Origin: Paulinella micropora
Lineage: Eukaryota > Cercozoa > Imbricatea > Euglyphida
NCBI GenBank assembly: GCA_009731375.1
Contig: BJOX01000041.1
Span: 152,055 to 216,054, forward strand
DNA: 64,000 bases
Reading direction: 5' to 3'
Below, piece by piece: positions 35,915 through 47,460 of this stretch. A model generated the notes under the pieces. It was not told where the DNA came from, made no database searches, and saw nothing but the letters and a program-made list of their open reading frames with translations. Positions within the stretch are counted from its first letter, which is position 1. Each line of letters opens with the position of its first letter. The translations under genes and the position numbers were made by a program.

Positions 35915-38900
35915 TACGGCGCCGGGCCTCCTCGGCTTGGACGACGACCCGGACGCCCTGGTGCGGGGCAGCCCCGCGCGCAACGTCGTGTGCGCCGGGG
36001 GGCCGGTCCTGCGCGCGCAATACTGGTACGCGCCGAGCCAGGCGTGGGCGGACGCGTACTTCGCCGGGGCCGCCGTCCCGCGGGGCCTCCTCGACTCCGC
36101 CATCGGCGCCGTGCCCGAGTGTTACTACCTGTTCCCGTTGGCGGGCTGGCCCTTCCGGCCGGGCGCCCGGCCCGTCGCGCTCACCGCGGCGGCGGTCTGG
36201 TCGGTGCTGGGCGTGGTGGCGCCCGGGCCGGCGGCGCCGGAGCCCGTGCGCGGGGCCGCGGCCGCGAACCTGTGCGCGCAGGTGCGGGCGGCGGCGGACG
36301 AGTTCGAGTGCGCCTTCCCCTTCCGCCGCCAGGCGGCGCCGGGCTTCTGTGGCCTGACGTTCGAGGTGCAGCTGCCGTGCGGGCCGGGCGGCGCGCGCGT
36401 GGTGTGCCAGGCCCGCGACGACGGCGGGGGCTACGCGTGCGCGTCGGCCCTGGCCGGGGGCCTGTTCACACTCGCGCGCCAGGACGTGCCGCCCGGCGCG
36501 CTGCGTGCGGGCTGCGGGGTGCTGCGGTCCTACTTCGAGGCAGGCAGCGACTACCAGTGCGGCTGGCCGCTGGCGCCGGCGCCGGCGCCTGCTTTCTGCG
36601 CGCCCGGCCCGGCGTGGCTGAGCGCGCGCTGCTCCGCCGGCGCGCTGTGGTGCGACCCGGCCGGTGGCGGGGCCGGCTGCGTGCCGGCGTGCGCGGCCGG
36701 CGCCGAGGGGCTGCCGGCCGGCCTGCTGGCTGCCTGGCTCGCCGCCAGCCGGGCCCCGGCCGCAGACGACGACGACGACGCGGGCTTCGCCGCGGCCTTC
36801 TGGAAGACGTCGGCCACGCCCGCGCTGCTGGCCCGCTACCCGTGGCTGGCAGAGGGCCCGGGCCTGCGCGCGCGGGCCGGCGAAGCCCTGTGCGACGCGT
36901 GCCTGGCTCCGCCGCCGGCGGGCGGCGGCACGCCGCCGGCCCCGCGCGTGAGCGTGGACTGGTGCCCGTTCGCGTGCAGCGTCCTCAGCGCCTTCTCGTG
37001 CCTGTACCACGGGCTGCCCCTGAGCAGCAACCGCAGCGGCTGTCCGGACTGCCCGGCCGGCTTCACTGTGTCGTGCGGGGCCCAGCTGTGCCAGGCGGCC
37101 GCGACGACTGAGCCGGACGCGCGGTGGTGCCAGTGCGTCCGGGCGCACCCCTGCGCCCGCCCAGCCTCGCTGGCGTTCGCGTGCGGCGCGTCGCGCGTGG
37201 TGTGCGTGGCGGCGCCGGGCCCGGCGTACTCATGCACGGCGCCGGACGACGCGCCCTTCCGGCTGCTCGACTGCCGCCCGCCCGGGTGGTGGCTGCTGCG
37301 CCAGCCCGGGGAACTGTGCCAGCTCCTGCTGCGCGCCTGCCCGTCGGACCCGCCGGCCGCGGCAGCCGTCCAGGGGCTGGGCGCGGACGGCACGTGCGCC
37401 CGGAACGCCGACGGGGCCTGGGCCCCGGCCCCGGGCGCCGTGGCGGCCTGGCTGAACGCCTCGCGCTGGGGCGTGAGCTTGTGCCGCGCACCACCGGCGT
37501 GGCCCGGCGGCTGGCGCTCACCGCCCGGCTGTGCCGCCGCCGCGGCCGCGCTGGGGTCAGGCCCGGGCTGGGCGGCCGTGGCAGACGGCGTGGTCGGCGC
37601 GTGCGGCGAGCTGGCGATCCGTTGCGTGCCGCAGGACTTCTGCCGCTGGGTGCAGTGCTTCGCCGACTGCGAGGCCGCGGACACGTGCGCGCTCACGGGC
37701 CTGCCGGTCCTGCGGGGCTCGGCGCGCTGGCTCGCGGCGCTCGCGCGGGGGGCTCTGCCGGGCAGCCAGGACCCGCCCCCGCCGCCCCCGGCCGGCCCGG
37801 TGCAGGGCTGCTGGCTGCCCGCGGACGCGCTGGCCGACCCGTGCGGCAGCCTGCGCACCGGCTGCCACGCCGCGTGCACCACGGCCTGGGGGGTGTGGGA
37901 CGACTCGTCGCAGCCCGCCGGGGCCGCGGGGGAGGTGGGGGCGGACGGCTGCATGCGCGCCTTCTACCTGCAGCAAGTGCTGCGCTGCGAGACCACGGAC
38001 CTCGAGTGCCAGTCGCTGGACGGGCCCGTGCGGCAGCGGCTGCCAGGGGCGCTGCGGGACGAGCTGCCGCCCGGCCCCGCGCCGGGGTGGCTGTGGTGCC
38101 AGAGCGTGGCCGGGCCCGGGGCCACGGCCAACGTGTCGTGCCTGGCGGCCTGCGCGGCTGCGCCGCCTGGCCCCGGGCTCACGTGCCGGTCGCGCGGGCT
38201 CGTGTCCCCGACGAGTTTTTCCTGTTCTGGCTCGCGCCGCACTGGCAGGCCGTGCGCGAGCGCGGCCTGCTGCTGGACCACTACCTGCGCGGCACGGAGC
38301 CGTGGGGCTCGCTGCAGCCGGCGCCCGACGCGGGACTGGCGCGCTTTCTCCGCGGGCTGTGGGCCTGGGGCGCGGCGCCCGCCGCCAGCGCGCTCGTGTT
38401 CGCAGACGTGCTGCGCGCCGAGGCCGGCGGCCTGTGGCGCGCGCGGCGCTACTGGTACCTGGGGGCGGCCGACGACGGCGGCGCCGTGCCGGTGGGCTCC
38501 ACGCGGCCGGTCCAGGGCCTGCCGCTCTGCACCGTCCACTGCCCGCCCTGCCACGTGCCTTTCGGGGCGAACGGCACCGGCGACTGCAACGGCACGGTGG
38601 GCGACGGCGCGGTGGGCACGCGCTGCTGCCCGCCGGCCGCCGGCGGCCCGTGCCGCGACCTGGCGCCGCCGCCCGCGCCCGGCTGGGCGTACGCGGAGCA
38701 GCGGGACTGGTGCTGGCTGCAGGTCCCGGGCCTCGAACTCGAGGGGGACCTCCTGGTGCGCCCGACCGGCCTCTTCTTGGCCCTGACCCGGACGCTGGAC
38801 CGGCGCCTGAACCAGCGCTGCGACCGCTTCGGCTGGTCGCTGGACACGCCCTTCACGCCCCCGACCGGCGCCCGGCCACCCGGGCGCGCGCGCTCGTGGT

Positions 38901-41433
38901 CATGCGCGAGCGCTGGCGTGTCCTGCAGCGCGACTCTGGCTGGAACGCCACCGACGACCGGCTGCTCGCGCTGCACCAGAGCGGCAGCTGCGCCGGCTGG
39001 CTGGCGCAGCTCTGTCCCGGGCGCGTGGGCGGCTCCGCGAACCAGTCGGCAGGCGCGGGGAACCAGTCTGCCGGCGAGAACCAGTCCACGGCCCCCTGGC
39101 CGGGGTGCCCCGCCGTGGACGCCGCGTGCGCCGGCACCGCCCGCGCCGTGCTGCCCGGGCGCGACTCCCTGCGGAGCTACGAGGCGGCCCGGTACACGCT
39201 CGCGTACTACCGGGCACTGCACACGCTCGTGACCAACTACGATGTGGCCTGGTTCGAAGCCTTCCGCGGGGCGGAGCTCGCGGACGAGGACCTCCGCAGC
39301 ACGGGGCCGGGGGAAGCCACCTACCGCGCCGAGGTGCGGCGCTGGTTCCTGGGCGCGGTTCCGCCGGGGTACGCACCCCCTGGCGTTAGCAGAGGTGGAG
39401 CCGTACGAGCTGCTGCGCTACCACGCGCCGCGCTTCGTGGGCTGCCTGGCCGTCCCGGCCGTGTCCGGGCCGGGCGTGAGCGCCGGCTACGACCTGGGCT
39501 GGCGGGGCGGCGGCGGCGCTACCGAGTACCTGCACGCCGACCCGCTGCCGCTGTGCCGGCCGGACGTGCTGGGCCCCCGCCAGCCGTGCTCGCGCCTGGC
39601 CCCGGACCGCGCCGCCGCCTGGTTCTGCTACGTGGCCTGGCGCCACTGGGTGCTGCTCGAGGCCTTCACGCACGGCGAGGACCGCCTCGGCCCCGGCCAG
39701 CCCTTCTGCGACCGCCTCGACCTGCAGCTCTGGCGCACGGAGCCCGCACTCGCGCTCGGCGCCTCGCACTGCTGCGCCGTGCCCCTGTGCCCGCTGCCCG
39801 TGGCCCCCGGCTTCGACTGGGCCGCCGCGGCGCGCGCCGCCGCGCCCGCCGGCGCCGCCTGGTGGACGGGCTCGGCCGCGCCCGACGTGCCCGAGGCCGC
39901 CCTGAGCCGCGACCCTGCCAAGACCCCCTGCGGCTGGAGCCGGGGGGTGTGCCTGGCCGGCCCGGGCCGCTGCGAGTGTGACTTGTACTTCCAGACCCGG
40001 CCCAACACCGAGGCCGTCAACCTAGTGTACGCCGCCGACGGCCGCGCCCGCGTGCCGCGCTCGCTGCGCGAGGACGCGTGCGCCGTCGACATGCGCCAGA
40101 CCTGCTACAGCGACGCGCTCGGCGCCGACACGGCGTGCAACCACCCCCGCGGCGAGTGCGTGCTCTTTTTCGCCGCGGGCCAGGAGCGCACGACCCGGTG
40201 CCGCTGCGGCGGCTACGCCAGGACCGACGACGGCCGCTCCTGCTTCGAGCTGGAAGAAGACGACCCGGACTACTGCACGGCGTTGCCCGCCCAGGGCTTC
40301 GTGGACAACGGCTACACCAGCTACCCGGGCGGCTACCCCGCCTCCTGCACCGTCCCGCCCCCGGGCTGCTACTACGCCGCGGAGGGCCGGGCCTGCCAGC
40401 GCGCCAGCGCCCGCGCCGCCGACCGCAGCGAGTGCTTCAGCTGCGTCCTGCCCCTCCTCAACCTGCGCAGCACTGCCGGCCAGGCCACGGGCCAGTGCAC
40501 GGGCGGCCCGCCCCGCTGCGCCTGCGAGCCGGGCTTCTTCGGCGCCTACTGCGAGTACGTCACGGTCGACGGCGGCTGCTTCAGCTCGCGGCTCGTGCGC
40601 GAGGGGCGCAGCGACTGTGCCTGGAACTGGTACCTGGGCCAATGGGAAAAGCTCGGGGAGTCCAACATCCCGACATGCTCGTCCCCGGCTCGCGCCTCTT
40701 CCCGCAACGCCAGTGCGCCCTGCCGGCTTGCTCCGGCCGCGGCTCCTGTGTGCAGGAGCGTGCGTTCCCCGACCTTGCGCACGACTTCGACGCCCTGCCC
40801 CCCCTCGGCGGCTTCAGCTACCGGGTGTACCCGTCGCAGCTGCCCGGCTACGCCGACAACTACCGCGCCGAGGCGGAGGCCAACCGCACCAGGTACGCGC
40901 GCTCGCTGGAGCAGCGCTGCGTGTGCGAGCCCGGCCGTCGCGGCCGTTTCTGCGAGCGCAAGCCGTGCGTGCCGGCCTGCCACGAGTCTGCGTCCTGCCT
41001 CGAGGACGTCGGCGGGCCGTCCTTCTGCGTCTGCCGCCGGGACGGCCTAGGCGTGTGCCTGCGGGCCGACAATAGCACCTGCCGCTGTTACAACCAGCGC
41101 CACCCGGAGCTAGCCGAGCGCGCGAGAACGTGCGGGGCCAGCACACGCAGCCGGCTGGTGCGGGGCCAGGCCGGCGCCTGGCGCTGTGAGTGCCTGGCCG
41201 GGTTCGAGTACGCCGCGCCCGCCGCCAGCTGGGTCCCGCTGCCCCCCAGCCCGGCACCCAGCCCGCCCCGGCCCGGCCCGACGCCCGGCCCGGCCAGCGG
41301 CAGTGCCAGCCCGCCGGCGGGGCCGGGCGCCACCCCCAGCCCCTGCGGCAGCCCGGCCCCGCTGGCGGGCTGGCAGCTCCTGCTGCCCAGGCACCTCTGG
41401 CCCAGCGCCTCGCCCGCCGCGTGCCAGGCCTGA
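35915..41433 (+). pseudogene. giant Cys-rich glycoprotein with EGF-like modules, about 1,840 aa, frameshifted
   Basis: A single GC-rich coding stretch runs through four frame changes, near 38205, 38870, 39375 and 40690, and ends at 41433. The N-terminus begins at the junction with the upstream element and looks truncated. The protein is packed with Cys, Trp, Pro and Gly in recurring blocks of 100-150 aa with spaced Cys pairs, and has several Asn-x-Ser/Thr sites such as NGTGDCNGT. The last quarter has EGF-like modules, CACEPGFFGAYCEY (about 40520-40555), CVCEPGRRGRFCER (about 40918-40960) and a related CVCRRDG, then a Pro/Gly tail. Absence of introns over 5.5 kb fits a viral gene. Likely a secreted or virion-surface adhesion protein; no transmembrane segment or named family is seen. 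Confidence 0.65.
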
Positions 41434-41690
41434 GGCGCCCGGTCCCGCACCAGCCGGAGGAGGAGGCCGGCGAGCGGACAGGGCCCGCCCGGGCCCCCTT
41501 TCCCTCCCCTGACCCACCGGGGAGGGAAGAGGTGGGGAAGGAGGGGGGAAGAAAAAGGGGCAGGCGTAGCTCAAAACACTTGACGGCGTTAGAAAGCAGC
41601 AAAGCTTCAACCGGATCCTCCCTCCCCCGCAATCCCTCCTTCTCGTCCCCTCCTTTTCTGATTAAAGGAGCTCGCAACTCTCGCAGAAGG

Positions 41691-42713
41691 ATGTCAAGCC
41701 CCCGCAGCAAGCCGCAGGCCTGCGGCCGATGTGAGATTAAGTCACTGCTGGCAAAGCACCGAGACACGTACACTGCCACGGGAATCCTGTCTATAGTCTT
41801 GGCCCAGAAAGAAGACTCGACGCGCGTAGTTCTGATTGGAGAGAGCCACGTTGACAACGACGGAGTGTTTACAGACGCACAAAAAGCCGCGGTCGCCGAG
41901 TTGCTAAAAGCGTTGGTGAAATGGTCACGACCTGGCATTACTAAGAAGTGGACTTTTATCTACGAACATTCGGATCAAAACATTCAGTTGCAACCGGAGG
42001 AAGTTGATCTGTCACGCCCCGAGTTCGGCGGCGCTGACTGGTGCATTACAAGAGGCCGTTGTAGTCTGAGAACCTTCTTCACACAAATGCACAGATTCTC
42101 GTCCGCGGGCCTACAGCTAGCCAGGGGATTCGCTGAAGCAGAAAAGGCGAGCTTGCTACCTGGTGACGCTCGGTACCTGGCCAAGACGTACCAAACCACG
42201 AATGGCACTGAAGAAGCTAAGGAGTTTACCTGCTACCACAGCTTCCACGGCTTCGGCGATCTGTCAAGGCAAGATTCCCTGGCTATGCTCGCGTATTGGG
42301 AAAAATGGACAGGAGGCGTTGATCTTCCAACTTCCCTGGCCAAAGAACACCAAGCAACGATTCTTGCAGGCAACGAATTCAGGCATTCTCTAGACGCCTG
42401 GGCCGGGGCCTTGCAAAAGATCAAACCGGATGAACGACTCCGCCTACTGAAAAGTCTGCGCCAAGCCGCGGCGAGTCTAAAGCAAAAAGCAACAAAAGCA
42501 GGGGGCCCCGACACTTACACCTTGTACACCAACGTGTGCAGTTTGGTGCTGGAGGTCTATACCGCGGCGTCCGTGCTGCGATGCAAGAAACCCGCGCTCG
42601 TCTATACCGTTGCAGCACACACTGGGTCCATCGTGAAGCTGTTGCAATCGAGTCGTTCGCTAACTGTTGCAATCGAGTCGTTCCCTAACTGTTGCAATCG
42701 AGTCGTTCGCTAA
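41691..42713 (+). CDS. GESH-motif protein (Tiki/EreA-like), altered C-terminus
   Basis: The ATG at 41691 opens a frame uninterrupted until a repeat expansion at its 3' end. Near the start is VVLIGESHVDNDG, then WTFIYEHS and, near the end, YTVAAHTGSIVKLL. Widely spaced Glu-His, Glu-His and His motifs of this type occur in the Tiki/ChaN/erythromycin-esterase-like superfamily, including proteins of large DNA viruses with unknown substrates. The middle has a Cys/Arg-rich ITRGRCSLRTFF segment. The coding end runs through three 25-base repeats, which replace the original tail. It follows the giant glycoprotein on the same strand, 260 bases downstream. Confidence 0.55.
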   Translation: MSSPRSKPQACGRCEIKSLLAKHRDTYTATGILSIVLAQKEDSTRVVLIGESHVDNDGVFTDAQKAAVAELLKALVKWSRPGITKKWTFIYEHSDQNIQLQPEEVDLSRPEFGGADWCITRGRCSLRTFFTQMHRFSSAGLQLARGFAEAEKASLLPGDARYLAKTYQTTNGTEEAKEFTCYHSFHGFGDLSRQDSLAMLAYWEKWTGGVDLPTSLAKEHQATILAGNEFRHSLDAWAGALQKIKPDERLRLLKSLRQAAASLKQKATKAGGPDTYTLYTNVCSLVLEVYTAASVLRCKKPALVYTVAAHTGSIVKLLQSSRSLTVAIESFPNCCNRVVR

Positions 42714-42715
42714 CT
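42641..42715. repeat. 25-base unit in three tandem copies at a gene end
   Basis: GTTGCAATCGAGTCGTTCGC plus TAACT repeats at 42641, 42666 and 42691 with one substitution in the middle copy. Two extra copies add 50 bases, which shifts the frame and changes the C-terminus of the GESH protein. Confidence 0.9.
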
Positions 42716-42716
42716 G

Positions 42717-43064
42717 TTATCGACACGCTGCCAGTCAATCTAAAGGAGGAGTGCCCGCGGGTTTCCTGGCTCTAGGTCTTGGGGAGGAGGCGATGCTTGC
42801 CAGCTTGTTTTGGCTTCCAGGAATGGTCAAGGGTGCCTAGCCATGGTCAGCCATGAGTTGTCGCGTGGGAGGCCAGCTGTCGGCAGCGGGCTCGGCGTGC
42901 AAGTGTCAACAAGTCACGGCCGGCCCGGGGCCTGACCCCGAAGCTCTGCAGCTCTCTCATTAAAAAAAGGCACCGGGTCGTGATGCTATGCTTGGCAAGA
43001 TAATTTCTTTTAATAGCCCTTTTTTTCCTGGGGTGGGGAAGAAGAGGGAAAAGAGGGGGGGGGG

Positions 43065-43101
<37 letters not shown>

Positions 43102-43400
43102 NNNNNNNNNNNNNNNNNNNNNNNNNNNNNNNNNNNNNNNNNNNNNNNNNNNNNNNNNNNNNNNNNNNNNNNNNNNNNNNNNNNNNNNNNNNNNNNNNNN
43201 NNNNNNNNNNNNNNNNNNNNNNNNNNNNNNNNNNNNNNNNNNNNNNNNNNNNNNNNNNNCTGACCGCCCACGCCTGTCCTTCTCTTTGCCTGGACGGAGT
43301 TGGCCTAAGCTCGGCAGAGAAAGCTGGGTTCGGCTGAGCCGGGGGCAGTGGTATGGACGGCGGGAGGAGGGACGCGGACAGAGGAAGGAGGGGCGCCTTC
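42717..43400. other. intergenic spacer with gap and G/C homopolymers
   Basis: No gene is seen. G and C runs at 43055-43100 adjoin the gap 43102-43259, and the opposed G then C runs could fold. The spacer separates the plus-strand GESH gene from the minus-strand fibre gene. Confidence 0.6.
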
Positions 43401-43410
43401 CCCCCGGGTG

Positions 43411-45445
43411 CTAGGCGGCGAGTTCGGTGATGGTCACTAGGCTCTGCTCGCCGGTGGCCGTCGTGTAGCTGTTGGCGCCCTGCGTGGTGCCGTTCACCTG
43501 CAGCCACACGCACGCCCCGGCCTGCACGTCCAGCACGCCCGCCAGGCTGAGCGCGGCGCCGTTCTCCCAGGCGGTGGCGCCGCCCCCGCGAGCGCTTGTG
43601 GCCGGCCAGCGCGGCCCCTGGTACGTCTCGGCAATAGGCATGACGCCTGAGTCTACGAGCACGAAACCCGCGAAGCCGCCCGGGTTGACGGTGTTCTGTA
43701 GCGCAAGCTGTGCCGTCACTAGCCAGCGCCTGGTTATCCCCAACGCGTTGCACCACCCAGTATAAAAACTTGACGTAGTCTGCCAACTGATGCGCCCCGC
43801 GGCCGGCGCGACGAGCGGCGTGCCGCTGAGCAGCAGCCCGGCCGCCACACCGTGTGTGAAGGTCTGCGCAGCCGTTGACACCCACTGGCAGGCAGTGAAG
43901 GTGACCGCGTCGATAGCCCCCGCGCCATCGAGCTGCAGCAGCTGCGCCCGGGGGGGTAGCGACGCTGGCAGCAGCAGGTCGACAGCGCCGCGGCTCGCGA
44001 CCGTGCTCAAACCCACGCGCAGCAGCTGCTGGGCCGCGCGATAGCGTAGTCGACGTAGGCCCTGTTGACGAGGTGCGTGGGGTCGGACGGCCCCACTATT
44101 TCTTCCCAATCAAAGCGTACTTGCTTGATGATACAGGGATGCTTCAGCGCCGGCTGCAGGGCCAAAAACATGGAATCGACGTAAATAGTCGGCACGAGGA
44201 ACTCCACGTATCGAGCAGTGGCTACACTGGTGGGCAGCAGTGCATATCAGTACTCGTGGTGCCGGACCACGTGTAGGCAGTAGCTTGCGCGTGCCACATA
44301 TCCCACTGTACACCATTGAGTGACGTGGCGACGTACCAAGTGGTGGGCGCGCCGTAAAAGGAGGGTACAGCCAAAACATTACGAACGACTGCTTTGAGGT
44401 AGTAGCGCCGAAGCAGTACGGTTCGTCCAAGGTCGAGCCGGAGCCACTCGCCAGTGTAGTTGGCACCAGAGTACAGCCTCGTAGCGTTGGACAAGTAGGC
44501 CAGCGACCTGTTCCAGGCTTCCTCCGAGGACCAGTAGTTTTCTAGCGGAAGGCCCAGTGGGTCCAACGTTAGCCCGAAAGCCCCGAATGCGTCTCCCTGC
44601 CGCGTAGCATTGCCCGTGATGGTGGTGCCGGTAGTGGCCATCGCGGAGGAGGCGGACGCGACGAGGGGGGCGGGGGCCGTGTTGTTGGTCATGTTCGGGC
44701 TAGTGTTCACCCACACCGTCTGGTTGGGTAGCGAGGCCGGGAGCGGCACGCTGTGCGCGCTAAGGTTGTTCACGTGGGCCAGCAGCGCCGCGAGGGTGGC
44801 GGCACCGAGCTGCTCCGCCGTCACTTGGTGCGGGTTGGCGCAGTCTTGCAGGTGCGGGTGCACTTGCGTGGCGCCGGCCGCGTCCACTGCCAGCAGCTGG
44901 GAGTCGCCCGCCGGCAATGACGCCGGGGCCCGGAGCCTGCCGCCGACCAGCCCGTCCACGTACGCGACGGTGGCGGCGCAGAGCTGCGCCGCCGTCACCC
45001 GGTGGGGGTTGCCGTAGTCTTGCAGGTGCGGGTGCGTGTGGGTGGCGCCGGCTGCATCCACTGCCAGCAGCTGCGCGTCGCCCGCCGGCAGCGACGCCGG
45101 GGCACGGAGCCTGCCGTCGACCAGCCAGTCGACGTACGCGGGTGTGGCGGCCCCGACCTGGGCCGCCGTCACCCGGTGCGTGTTGTCGTAGTCGGCTAGA
45201 TGCGTGGTGCACACGCTCGAGCAGTCTGGCAGCGGCTGGCTGTGTGCGCTCAGGTTGTGGACGTGGGCCAGCAGCGACCCCACGGTGGCGGCGCCCAGCT
45301 GTGCCGCTGACACTCGGTGCGGGTTGTCGTAGTCTGCCAGGTGCGCCGGGCACACGCTCTGGCAGTCGGGCACGTACTGACATCCCGCCCTGCACCGGAC
45401 CGCCAACAGCAACCACGGCCACCAAGCTAAGCTGGCCGGTGGCAT
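43411..45445 (-). pseudogene. secreted fibre-like glycoprotein with phage tail-fibre repeats
   Basis: The ATG at 45445 is preferred because it gives a signal peptide-like MPPASLAWWPWLLLAVRC. Four repeats follow with the core HLADYDNPHRVTAAQLGAAT, the NPH-x-VTA-x-Q-x-GA motif of phage tail fibres, two of them in a longer unit with ASLPAGD(A/S)QLLAVDAAGAT. The middle has Asn-linked glycosylation sites and GEWLRLDLGRTVLLRRYYL, like a discoidin or F5/8-type sugar-binding strand. Frame changes occur near 44215 and between about 44040 and 44110. The C-terminal part ends at 43411 with a beta-rich NGTTQGANSYTT region. Total about 678 aa. Probable role: receptor-binding virion spike. Confidence 0.6.
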
Positions 45446-45900
45446 GGCTAGTGCTTTGTCGGGTGTTCTGTCCCCGGCCCCCTTTTTCTTCTTTTGCGCT
45501 AACGTGCGGCTCGCGACAGCAAGCCAAGACGGCAGGGGGGAGTCCGCCCTCCCCCCTGCCCGGCCCGGCCCCTCACCAGCTGTGCGCAGGGCCACGCCAT
45601 CCTCCCCCAGCCCCCCCCCCCCCCCCCCCCCCCCNNNNNNNNNNNNNNNNNNNNNNNNNNNNNNNNNNNNNNNNNNNNNNNNNNNNNNNNNNNNNNNNNN
45701 NNNNNNNNNNNNNNNNNNNNNNNNNNNNNNNNNNNNNNNNNNNNNNNNNNNNNNNNNNNNNNNNNNNNNNNNNNNNNNNNNNNNNNNNNNNNNNNNNNNN
45801 NNNNNNNNNNNNNNNNNNNNNNNNNNNNNNNNNNNNNNNNNNNNNNNNNNNNNNNNNNNNNNNNNNNNNNNNNNNCCCCCCCCCCCCCCCCCCCCCCCCC
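45446..45900. other. divergent spacer with a 241-N gap between C runs
   Basis: The spacer is GC-rich. C runs lie on both sides of the gap 45635-45875. Promoters for the fibre gene (minus) and the next gene (plus) should lie here, but nothing specific can be read. Confidence 0.5.
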
Positions 45901-45904
45901 CCCT

Positions 45905-46966
45905 CTTCCGCGGAGGGGTGGAGGACAGCGACAGGAGCGGCGCCAGCGTGCTGGTCGCTGCCGGCAGCGGTGGCCCGACCAACACCGAGCTCAACACAAG
46001 CAACGGAGCCTACGGCAGCAACCCCTCTGCTGGCAAAGGCTTTGGCATGGGCCAACCCAGCGGCGGCGGCGACGACTCGACGTGGACAGCAGCGGCATGA
46101 TCAGACTTTACCCAGACCGGCAACGAGAACACAGCGTCCAACGAAAGCGGCGCGCCCCTGGACATGGAATCAGCACATGACAGAGAGCTGGACACCAAGC
46201 AAGCCGAGCAGGAACTCTTGTATTATGTCATGAACGGGAAAACTCTGCCCAAAGGCCAAGAGAGGAAGAGCCTGAACATGCTGCATGTGTGCATCCTGGA
46301 GGCTATGCGCAAGCGAAACATGGGCGTCAACGACAGAGAGCTGCTCGACAAGGTCGGGGCAAGCCCGAGGAGGCCAAAGCCTTCTTGCGCCAGGGGACCG
46401 AGCGTGTCATCGAGAGCATCCTCCAGGATCCCGAGAACATGCAAAAGTACAAGGACAACCTGGCCGTCAGGTACTTGGCCAATTTGGTGTTGACAGCCAC
46501 GGCTAAGGGTACGGAGGCGGACATTGACTACAAGATCTTCCCGGACCAGCTAGGAGAGCTGCCCGAGAAGGACGTGCAAATTCTTACCAGCCAGAAGCTC
46601 ACCTTTGAAGAGCGGCTCAAGGTAATCCGAATGGCGCTGGCGTACGGCACCGACGAGTGGCACGACCAGAAGCTCGTCACCAGCCTCGACGAGGAGCCCT
46701 CCATCCCATTGTTCGAGGAGCTGCTGGAGCGCAAGACGCGGAGCCAGGGACCCGTGGGCCCAACTGAGAAATCACGCACGCTGCACGAAATGATCGAAAA
46801 GGCCTCCGAGCGCATCCAGGCAGAGGGCTGGAGCTGCAAAAAGCTGATGAAGGAATGGCACAAGGTTTTGTCCAAGCTAGGCATCAAGCTCGAGAAGCTA
46901 AACACCAAGCGAAAGGACATGGCAGAAACGAGTAGTGCGCCGAATAAGAAGCGGAAGAATAATTAA
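45905..46966 (+). pseudogene. nuclear or virion-associated helical protein, broken
   Basis: After the gap, a Gly/Ser/Asn-rich stretch is open to a TGA at 46098-46100, and the same frame continues through DMESAHDRELDTKQAEQELL. It moves by one base near 46360 and ends at 46966. The main body is helical and charged, and the C-terminus ends in KKRKNN, a basic nuclear-type signal. The start is lost in the gap. No family is recognised; it may be a core or DNA-binding structural protein. Confidence 0.45.
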
Positions 46967-47004
46967 TTCTTTTTTTTGTTGTAAGCTGTCATTAAAAAGC
47001 CGAG

Positions 47005-47268
47005 ATGCACCACTTGCAGAGCTTCAACCCACAGCTCGCGCTAGCGCTAGGCAAACTGAGCGAAAAGGAACTGAGGCAGGCCGGCCACAAGTGGCAGAAA
47101 GAGGCACAGGCCGAACAGAAAGTGCTCGAGGCCCTGCACAACACGGTCGAGGAGGCACCGCTCGAAAAGATCTTCCAGCCGCCCAAGGTGCAGGACGCAC
47201 AGATCCTGCTGAAAATCTCGCCCGAGCAGGCCAGGCAGTGCGAAGCGGCCCTGAACGGCGCCAAGTAA
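47005..47268 (+). CDS. small hypothetical protein, 87 aa
   Basis: The intact frame starts at the ATG at 47005 and encodes a helical, Glu/Lys/Gln-rich protein (KLSEKELRQAGHKWQKEAQA). It is followed by an A run and TTTTATT. Same strand and close spacing (38 bases) to the preceding gene suggest a cotranscribed late gene. Function unknown. Confidence 0.55.
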   Translation: MHHLQSFNPQLALALGKLSEKELRQAGHKWQKEAQAEQKVLEALHNTVEEAPLEKIFQPPKVQDAQILLKISPEQARQCEAALNGAK

Positions 47269-47319
47269 CAAAAAAAACTTTTATTCTCTGGTGACCCTTT
47301 TTAAACAAAACGGAAAACA

Positions 47320-47460
47320 ATGGCCGCCCCACAACGAGGACCCGTGCGCCTGGCGACTACCGCCGACGAGAAGTCGGCCGCGCACATCAACGACGCGGCG
47401 GAGCACGGTACGCAGACTGAGCCCGTCGTCAAAACTAGTGCCAGTTGCGGTTATAATTAA
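47320..47460 (+). pseudogene. gene start truncated at the junction with the AT-rich element
   Basis: From the ATG at 47320 the GC-rich coding style (MAAPQRGPVRLATTADEKSA) runs for about 40 codons, then meets AT-rich sequence near 47440 and stops at a TAA 47458-47460. It is the 5' piece of a viral gene whose remainder is absent. Confidence 0.55.
47440..47450. other. junction between GC-rich virus and Polinton-like virus
   Basis: Composition changes from GC-rich to AT-rich within about 10 bases with no N gap. The plus-strand gene of the left block and the minus-strand fibre gene of the right block are both cut here. No terminal inverted repeat or target-site duplication is evident against the other boundary near 59165. 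Confidence 0.65.

Noticed and set aside
36551-40642. Long minus-strand frames opposite the Cys-rich glycoprotein
   Set aside because: High GC keeps several frames open; composition is Arg/Ala/Gly noise, and only the plus-strand frame has ordered Cys modules and EGF motifs.
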